DNA of 64,000 nt, taken from assembly GCA_011009095.1 (NCBI GenBank), contig VTPC01090709.1, positions 21,650 to 85,649 of the forward strand. The letters are read 5' to 3'. This DNA comes from Ignelater luminosus. Lineage: Eukaryota > Arthropoda > Insecta > Coleoptera > Elateridae. A program made the translations under genes and the position numbers. Below are positions 58,701-64,000 of the stretch, in pieces; the stretch's first letter is position 1; each line of letters begins with the position of its first letter. The notes below the pieces were generated by a model. The model was not told the DNA's origin. It saw only the letters and a program-made list of their open reading frames with translations, and ran no database searches.

Positions 58701-59455
58701 AAGATTGTGTTTGGTTTTCCTTTATGATGTAGATGAATACTGGAATTTTCACAAAATTTAATTACCTCTTATTCCACCCTTCCTAAAATTTCTATTCTTG
58801 GTTGAAGAGAAACCTCCGCAAGTTTCCCAAACGCAGGAATTCTTTCATGTTTGCAACTGGAAAATGGTTTATTAGCTTTCTGAAAGAAACGGCCACTTTC
58901 ATATTTTGGTTTTCCAGATATATCTCTGTTCTGGAAGATTTTCTACAATCGTAGATTGTCCATCTTTATAAAATATAAGTGCGTTCTACTAGAAATTCGC
59001 CTACTCGTCTTGTTTTCTATAAGAGAATACCAACTAAGTTATCCAGGCGTGGTTTCTATTTCAATCATTGATACATCAAAGCTCAGCATTTTTGGCATTC
59101 TAAGGCAGGCAGCAATGGCTTCTTCTTTACTTTCCTGTTTCAAAGACTGGCAACCCTAACAGTTTCTCCAGTTCAGAGTCGGTAGTCTTCGCATCTTAAT
59201 TCGTATAAAAGCAGATAATTGAGAAATGATTCACTAACTCTTGTCTACCACCCGGCGTAGTTGCAACTACTGCAACAACTCTTTGACGTGCAATTCTCAA
59301 TTTAATCTAATAGTATCTAAGGTTACATGCACAAGAATTAAAAGTTCGTTAATAGGCATGGGTTCTATTAAACACTTTCACCTCAATATTGAAAGCAAAA
59401 AGGATTACATCACACCATGTTTTGATAATTTTACAGGCATACAGGAAGATGATTA
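58701..59455. other. CARP intron sequence without recognised genes
   Basis: Short frames at 58956-59159 and 59241-59456 have no recognisable domain. Nothing else seen. Confidence 0.45.
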
Positions 59456-59459
59456 GGAT

Positions 59460-59925
59460 CTTCGAAAGTAAGCTGGAATTGTAGCTGAAGAAGAGAATAG
59501 TAAAATGCTTTGTATGGAGCGTAACATGAACTATGATAAAGAAAGATACGAAAAGAATAGAAGCGTTGGAGATGTGAGCCTGGAAAACGATGCTTAACTT
59601 AAAATAAAAAAATAAAGCTAAGAATGAGAAAGTGCCAAGAAGAGTTTTAGAACAGAGATCAGTGCTGGAAACAATTAACATAAGAAAAAAAAATTGATTG
59701 GGACATGTTTTAAAAAAGGATTCTTAAATGAGAGATGTGTTAGAATGGAGTATAGATGGAGTGTAGATGGAAGGGGTATCAGGGAAAGAAAAAGGACAAA
59801 GATGGTGGACGATGTGAAAAGTAGACAGAGCTATAGCAAGATAAAGAGATTTTCTTAAGATGGAGAAAAGTGGAGAGAACGCCCAGGTTCCGCATAAGCA
59901 GAATATTTATGATGATGACAGACTA
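59460..59925 (+). pseudogene. 3' tail of a LINE (RTE-like family, different from 48870-51080)
   Basis: Across frames the order is RYEKNRSVGDV, NEKVPRRVLEQRSVLETINI with RKKN, LGHVLKKDS, RDVLEWSIDG, RQRTKMVDDVKSRQSYSKI and EKWRERP. This is the C-terminal '...LLETIxxRKLxWLGHILR..LLKEVLEGxxEGKRGRGRPRxxMLDDVKxxRSYxxxKxxAxDRxxWR' end of insect LINE RT proteins. Only the last ~150 residues are left. Confidence 0.7.
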
Positions 59926-59929
59926 ACTA

Positions 59930-61200
59930 CTTTTTATCACAAACGACATTCAGGAATGGCCAGAACGGTAACTAAACAACCCGATTGCTTGTGTATGCTT
60001 GTGTGTCCTTGGTCGTTAGGTCTTCTGAAATACAATTCATTATTAGAGAATAAGCATGAGGTAATAGATAGCTACTCTGAAGGTAGCTTTTCGCATTGCG
60101 GTGCCTATCTGGCAGTCTTCTAAAACTCATCTTAACGTTTCTGCTTTTTCTAATGCAGGCCTCACGCAGCTAACCAATATAAAGATCATTTCACTTTTGA
60201 TAAATACTTATCGCCGTTCAAAAAACAGTGTACATGGGTCTTACATTTACCTGGAACGTATGTAGATAATATCTAAATGCCTATAACAAATTATAATGAT
60301 TTTATAGTCTCGTGGACAGAAAACCTACTTAACTATCATTTGTCTATGCACCAGTGAAAACAAAACAGCGTAGTACGAATTACAATAACATTGTTCTTCC
60401 TTAAACAGGTATGGTTCAGCTTCTTCAGAGCTTTTGTGCAAAGTGAGAATTCTTATCTGTTACTAGTTTGGTGTTTGATAGAAAGAATCGGTGTATCGGG
60501 TACACTGAATTTCGATTCTAATAGAAAAACATTGTTTATCCGTCTTGAAGTTTAAGTAGTTTCGTCTATCAATCACATGCGGCACGACCGGTAGCACTTT
60601 ACATTTACATGCTACCTTGACAGGTACATTAGACGAAAAAACTTTTATAGTATCACATACATTTTACAATTAATACAAAGTATGTTTTATTCTCCTGAAG
60701 TTTATGGTCAAATTAATGAGTTTCACAGTTTGGCAATTACACTTTCTTAAATTTAACCGATTTTGTTAAAACTGAAAGGTAGTTTTGTCTGTTATCCTGT
60801 TAGGTGATAATTGTGATTATCTCTCAACGCTAATTCAATTCCACTCCATTCCAATTAGAGATTTTTCACTCAAACTACCAGACGTTACCCAACGACAAAA
60901 GACTGACTTCTTTCCAGCGGTTGGCGTCATACTCTCCAAGCGGTTCTAATTTAAATCATCATTACTGGGATCAACAAGTGCTACAGTGGCAGTCCAAAGA
61001 AGAAGAATTTGTCTGAGCAACCCACATCAACTCAACATAATCTTGTCATCACTCTCTCATCGTTTCATTGAGTTTTCATGACTGCAATTCCACAGTTGTT
61101 ATCAACTGTGTCTTCTTATTGTCTTCACGCTTCTCATCTATTTTGTTTGTTTTCAACGATTTATCATCACAACGTCATCATCCTCATCTCCCCTCTAGCA
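59930..61200. other. CARP intron sequence without recognised genes
   Basis: The frame 59860-60123 overlaps the LINE tail and then runs into unrelated sequence. The remainder is AT-rich without motifs. The CARP N-terminal exons were looked for and not found here. Confidence 0.45.
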
Positions 61201-61204
61201 CCAT

Positions 61205-62382
61205 TGTAACGAAGTTACTGAAGCTTGCATAAATTAAAGGACTGTTTATATTAGAATTATAATTTAATTGCAGATTTATTCCTGTTTATCCGTACGCTGT
61301 ATACGCCGGCCGGCTTATCCGGTCACCCATGTGGTGCCGATTGATAGCGCCTGGAAATCTTTGTTATGTTGCATTTAATATTTGTATATATTTAAATTAT
61401 AAGCCGATTAAAATTAATTTGAGGAGTAATGTATTAGAAACCGCTAATACTTTTATGTTTTATTAATTTCAATAAGTAGAAGATTTAATTTGAGACTAAA
61501 CATTTTACAATTCCGATCGATTAATAAATTGTATTTTGTTCTGTACCCTAAAATACCGTTATTGGAATTAGTAGTAATGAAGTTATAATATTACTAATCG
61601 CTTCATTAGCGGAGCGAACCGATCATATATTCTCCATTAGGCTGTTTTGTCCCTATGCAAGGGCATTCCCGCTACAAGAGTTTGCTAGCGTGGGGAGACC
61701 GAACGAGTATAAATTCAAACGCCTGACCGCCAACAGGCAGTTGCAGTCTTTGCAGTGCCTTCTCAACTTCGACGCCGACAGCCGACAGCCGAACTCTAGT
61801 AAGTAAATCGTAGAGGTAAAAGAGATGGCCCATCCTGATTAACCGTTCTCCTATTCCTTCCGACACTGCTCTCTTTCTCTCTCTAATTCCGTTCCGTCCA
61901 TACTAGTGGCTGTATTGTTGGTGTGGAGGTCAATCTAGTCTGAGTCCAGTTATTCAGGCGCAGGTGAGGCTGTCGATCCGGCTCATCACCGCTGGGTAAC
62001 TCCACATCCACTCACTTAGTATTTTCCGCTCACCATCACAGAGCTCCTGATCCGACCGAATCGGATACAAGCCGACTCCGTATAACCGCACGCCGCCCGC
62101 TTGTTGCACTGCCTGCGATAACGATTTCAAGATTGGGTTTAGTAGCTAAGTATTGGCTTGTATCCTACTTGTATATTGCTTGTATATTTGTATGCTTTTT
62201 TTGTAATACCTGCTTGCTTTAATAGATTATTTGGGCTTGATCGGTGTTTCCTTTATATATTAAACTCTCCGAGTTTCTCCTTCGGCCGTCGACCCCTGAA
62301 GTCACCGGGTTTCCATTGCAGCTGCCGGTAAGCCCTCGCCCGACCAACCCAAGGGCGAGGTGAGGGAGTAAACCCCCTTACA
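61205..62382 (+). repeat. LTR of a Gypsy-like retrotransposon
   Basis: Starts TGTAACGAAGTTACTG and ends CCCCCTTACA, giving TGTAA/TTACA ends. Inside is a TATA box in a GC-rich setting. A primer-binding-site-like TGCCGCCCGAGCACC follows within a few bases of the end (62388). Decayed gag lies downstream. The second LTR would be beyond 64000, so the boundaries rest on these signals alone. At 1178 bp it is a long LTR. Confidence 0.55.
61708..61714 (+). promoter_or_regulatory. Putative LTR TATA box
   Basis: TATAAAT in GC-rich surroundings in the middle of the proposed LTR, with CAGTCTTTGCAGTGCC about 35 bases downstream as a plausible start region. Confidence 0.45.
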
Positions 62383-63440
62383 AAATCTGCCGCCCGAGCA
62401 CCGGCCGACTGAGCAATTAAAGAAAGCCTCTCACCATTACCAACTTCGCCCCTAGCTGACCATTTGTTTTTATCGCCACCATTATCGCTAAAGACTGGTC
62501 CACAACATCTAACTATATCTAATCAGTTTAGTGTTTACCTCACGCCATCATCAACTATCTATCACATGAGGCCAAATGGAAACAACGAGTTTCTACAACG
62601 TTCACTGTTTCCCTTTGGAAAGCAAGAATTAGCTATAAAAATGAACTACTAGTAATAGCTTCATAGGAATGGAATAGCTTTGTTAGTGATCAACTCTTCC
62701 ACCAATAACATAGCTACATCTATAACAAATGCTATAGCTGTAATAATGCTACAGAGCAGTCCAAAATAACTGATGGCAGTTGATGTTAAATTTCTTTGGT
62801 GGTAAAGGATAATACACAGGTTTTATGTTTGAGCGGCATAATCTATTGTTTCTTTTCAATTTTCTGTAATGGAGATATTTTAGAAAAATCTTTAGGAATG
62901 TAATTCACTGATCATAAAAAAGTGATCTCTGATTTAATTAAAAAGATATAGAAATGAAAGATAGCAACTAAGCTTTGTGTACATACACTGACTACAACTA
63001 CCTTAGCAGCTAAGACAAGCCAGTTAGAATATTTCTGTGCGATTTAAAGATTTTTGGGTCATATTCGTAAATTTTAAATAATTCAAGTTCAACTCTTGAC
63101 AAGCAGTATTATAGATTCGGCGTTAAAAATGTAATTTCCTGTACTTTTCCTCTTCGCTTGAAAAGACGGGAACACTGGAGTGGTGCACAAATGTGTCTAT
63201 ATATATTCATATTTTTATATATGTGACTTAACATTTTTCTAATTTTGCTTTCCAAATTCGAGATTCTGATTCATCAACTATTATTAAAACATGGCGCAGT
63301 AAACAAAAACGGAATATATCGAACTTACGGCCAGAGGTAGAGTATTACCTGCTACTAAAATTTAGAGAAGTAGATAGTAAGGTTAAGATTTTCAAATATT
63401 CTGTCGGCGTCTTTTATTCAATTAACGAAGACGCAAGAAA
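62383..63440 (+). other. Leader of the Gypsy-like element, possibly with inserted DNA
   Basis: The first ~250 bases after the primer-binding site are GC-richer and continue the element. From about 62660 the sequence becomes AT-rich without motifs, unusually long for a leader, so some foreign insertion is possible. No ends were found. Confidence 0.35.
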
Positions 63441-63444
63441 TAAA

Positions 63445-64000
63445 GGAAATTTCAATCAATCAAGTTACCTCCAGATTTTGATATGCGAAGTCAAATGGAA
63501 GTTCTGGAAAACCTCCTTCGAAGATTAACATGAGACCCCTGACAAGATAAAATTATCTTTGTCGCGAAATATTGTAGGTACAGAATCAGCAAGAATAATG
63601 TCCACATTCACAATCCCTGAAGTAGAAATCGGGAAGTATATGGGAAAGTATGTCAACCCGAGGGTAAAGGAATGCTTTGAGCGCTACAATTTTTTTAAAT
63701 GAATGCAGAAAGAAGGTGAGAGTTTTGAACATTTTTAAATAGATCTCCGACAATTGGTGAAATCCTGCAACTAGAACGATGTCGATGCACACTAATCTGC
63801 TGAGGATAAGGTACTTACAGACAAGATTCTCATGGATATTCAAAACCCCACAACAAGAGAAGCGTTGTTAAGAATAGACCAGCTTACACTGGAGCAAGCT
63901 ATTCAGTTCTGTAGGATCAGAGAACAAAGTAAATATCAAATTTCAACAACAAGCAACTATGATGTAAATGTGGTAACAAGAAAGACGACAAGACCCACAA
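63445..64000 (+). pseudogene. Gypsy-like gag, decayed, cut by the window edge
   Basis: The clearest run is YVNPRVKECFERYNFFK, then MQKEGESFEHF, LRQLVKSCN and, in a further open part, VLTDKILMDIQNPTTREALL and RIDQLTLEQAIQFCRIREQS. This is the retrotransposon gag capsid pattern 'NPRKNxxxERxxFxxRxQKExExxxxFxxxLRxLxxxCxF ... DxIVxGIxxxxLxExLLRxxDLTLExAIxxCRxxE'. At least three stops break it. The zinc knuckle and pol would follow beyond 64000. Confidence 0.75.

Noticed and set aside
57080-61200. Upstream CARP exons
   Set aside because: No segment with acceptor, donor and CA-like motifs was found; they probably lie beyond 64000.
1-64000. CRISPR arrays, bacterial genes, rRNA or functional tRNA genes
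   Set aside because: None seen; the window is eukaryotic and repeats present are transposon-derived or microsatellites.

Overview
The window is nuclear DNA from an animal, almost certainly an insect. It is AT-rich and has spliceosomal introns. Its mobile elements (mariner, piggyBac, hAT, Ginger, Jockey-like, RTE-like and R2-like LINEs, Mag-like Gypsy) are typical of insects with large genomes. A beetle is a reasonable guess, but that is inference. There are no prokaryotic-style operons, rRNA genes or CRISPR arrays.

Only one host gene could be recognised: a carbonic anhydrase-related protein (CARP, the CA10/CA11-like group) on the minus strand. Three consecutive coding exons are visible at 57071-57005, 56919-56765 and 16400-16260. 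Their splice phases fit exactly. The last intron spans about 40.4 kb (56764 to 16401) and makes up most of the window. The 5' exons must lie beyond position 64000; the 3' end of the gene lies left of 16260, and one very small candidate terminal exon is noted at 15609-15583.

Layout from left to right. A 2.1-kb Ginger DNA transposon (1791-3872) is followed by a deleted mauritiana-type mariner (4450-5453) that sits in the Cys-rich tail of a piggyBac relic. A hAT element (5929-8239) carries a nested solo-LTR-like repeat (6371-7786). Next come a piggyBac-like scrap, a LINE relic (9110-10640) and a multi-exon transposase-like pseudogene of the 'SDN..SQNRN' family (14914-12436). CARP exon 16400-16260 begins the host-gene part. 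Inside the giant intron lie a full-length mariner with an intact transposase (18997-20275), a hAT relic with a perfect 8-bp target duplication (20348-22233), a DD41D mariner relic (22954-23966), a second near-intact mariner (26151-27443), LINE 3' tails, a Jockey-like LINE (36420-34480), a piggyBac relic split by a second copy of the same solo-LTR-like repeat (37084-40019), a Tc1 scrap, an R2-like LINE (42580-45020), a truncated mariner fused to a Mag-like Gypsy relic (45266-48850), an RTE-like LINE (48990-51080) and a 1.2-kb foldback element (53564-54750). Right of the CARP exons are another LINE tail, and a Gypsy-like LTR with a decayed gag running off the window edge (61205-64000).

Almost all of these genes are broken copies of selfish elements. 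The exceptions are the CARP exons and the mariner transposase at 20111-19062. The mariner at 26329-27357 lacks only its last few codons. The more unusual structures are the Ginger copy with ~285-bp inverted ends, the two nested copies of an unclassified solo LTR, the long foldback element, and an unidentified decayed coding stretch near 33270-33640.
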